A stretch of 6,331 bases of DNA from positions 1-6,331 of the forward strand of contig JAOZLU010000421.1 in NCBI GenBank assembly GCA_029934695.1, in the 5' to 3' direction. The translations under genes were made by a program, and so were the position numbers. This document shows, one piece after another, positions 5,731 to 6,331 of this stretch. Below the pieces are notes generated by a model that had not been told where the DNA came from, searched no databases, and saw nothing but the letters and a program-made list of their open reading frames with translations. Position 1 is the first letter of the stretch, and each line of letters begins with the position of its first letter. The stretch is from Desulfobacterales bacterium (lineage in GTDB: Bacteria > Desulfobacterota > Desulfobacteria > Desulfobacterales > 4be13).

Positions 5731-6174
5731 GGCTGTGAAGCCTCTTTATGTCAGAAACCTATTATAATCAGTGGGCTTTGTAAAGGAAAATTTATTTAAA
5801 TTTTACAATTCGATTATCAAATTTTTTGTCCTGCCTGCTGGATTGGCAAATCTGCACGGATTGTGTGTAAGAAAGGATTTCGCCCGGAGTTGCCACCCCA
5901 GGGTCAGCGCAGTGCCACCATGGGAAAATATTTCGGACTGCCTTGATTTTGCGTGAATCTGCGATTCGTAAATATTTTTTGAAAAAATATCCTTATATAC
6001 GATATTTTCCCAGTCTTATACATTTTAAAAGGTTCGGAAATCTTTTTCATAAGAAAAAAATTTTCTTTGCATATAATAATTTAGTCTTTTAAAAAATTTG
6101 AAGCGCATTATGAACCACTGATTTCCGCTGACGAAAAGAATTGCACTGATTTTTTCAGTCTGGGGTTTTGTCTG
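5731..6174. other. AT-rich stretch without a recognisable gene
   Basis: No frame here has a convincing start, ribosome site or familiar protein sequence. Visible items are TATAAT at 5763-5768 without a matching -35 box, a GC-rich block at about 5881-5924 with two related segments containing tgccacc, a 9-bp inverted repeat with a 1-nt loop (5972-5990), and a 7-bp inverted pair gaaccac (6112-6118) and gtggttc (6184-6190) that joins it to the repeats at the right end. Confidence 0.6.
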
Positions 6175-6331
6175 GGAGAATATGTGGTTCGGATCAGCCT
6201 TTGAACCGCTGACTGTCACAGATTGGAGGAATTTCACAGATTATTGTCAATCTTTGAAATCCGTGGTAATCTTGGAGAATCTGTGGTTCGGATCAGCCTT
6301 TGAACCGCTGACTGTCACAGATTGGAGGGAT
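6175..6331. repeat. 99-bp-period repeat, two copies, cut by the window end
   Basis: Bases 6175-6232 and 6274-6331 match at 56 of 58 positions (differences at 6182/6281 and 6230/6329) and are offset by 99 bp. The second copy ends at the last base of the window, so the array probably continues. Within the second copy, aatctgtg (6278-6285) and cacagatt (6316-6323) are complementary, as are tcagc and gctga inside them, so each unit can fold into a hairpin. No coding frame is supported across it. Confidence 0.85.

Noticed and set aside
5763..5768. Plus-strand promoter with a perfect TATAAT
   Set aside because: No -35 hexamer at 16-18 nt and no gene downstream on this strand.
5843..5855. Sigma-54 promoter (ttggcaaatctgca)
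   Set aside because: The GG and GC elements are only 7 nt apart, whereas sigma-54 sites need 10.
6025..6237. 70-codon minus-strand frame at the right end
   Set aside because: It starts inside the 99-bp-period repeat and runs through AT-rich DNA, with no ribosome site and low-complexity sequence.

Overview
The window looks like chromosomal DNA from a Gram-negative, Desulfobacterales-like member of the Desulfobacterota (former deltaproteobacteria). This is a tentative reading. It rests on dockerin-like F-hand modules of the 'DAILAL..LAGM' style, a 66-residue cold-shock protein beginning MANGIVKWF, and many short palindromic or tandem repeats between genes. No rRNA, tRNA, CRISPR array or transposase gene was recognised.

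Layout. Bases 1-226 hold a 17-bp tandem repeat and the leader of the first gene. Bases 227-2494 (+) encode a secreted 755-residue protein read as signal peptide, dockerin-like module, cohesin-like module, dockerin-like module, serpin. Bases 2495-2677 hold a palindromic repeat pair that may also act as a terminator. Bases 2678-3850 (+) encode nicotinate phosphoribosyltransferase (PncB, NAD salvage). A hairpin and a terminator separate it from the convergent cold-shock gene at 3962-4162 (-). That gene has a long structured 5' leader and a plausible sigma-70 promoter. Bases 4312-4463 hold short direct and inverted repeats. Bases 4464-5501 (-) encode RuvB, the Holliday-junction branch-migration motor, without ruvA or ruvC in view. 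Bases 5502-6331 have no convincing gene: a doubtful 38-codon frame ahead of ruvB, a 33-bp tandem repeat, a long AT-rich stretch and a 99-bp-period repeat that runs off the window.

The three housekeeping genes (pncB, csp, ruvB) do not form a pathway with each other or with the serpin, and each appears to be its own transcription unit. The most unusual item is the secreted protein. It joins a protease-inhibitor domain to both partners of a cohesin/dockerin pairing, and its two dockerin-like modules have each lost a different calcium loop. The second item of interest is a three-helix hairpin just upstream of the csp ribosome binding site, a candidate temperature-responsive leader.
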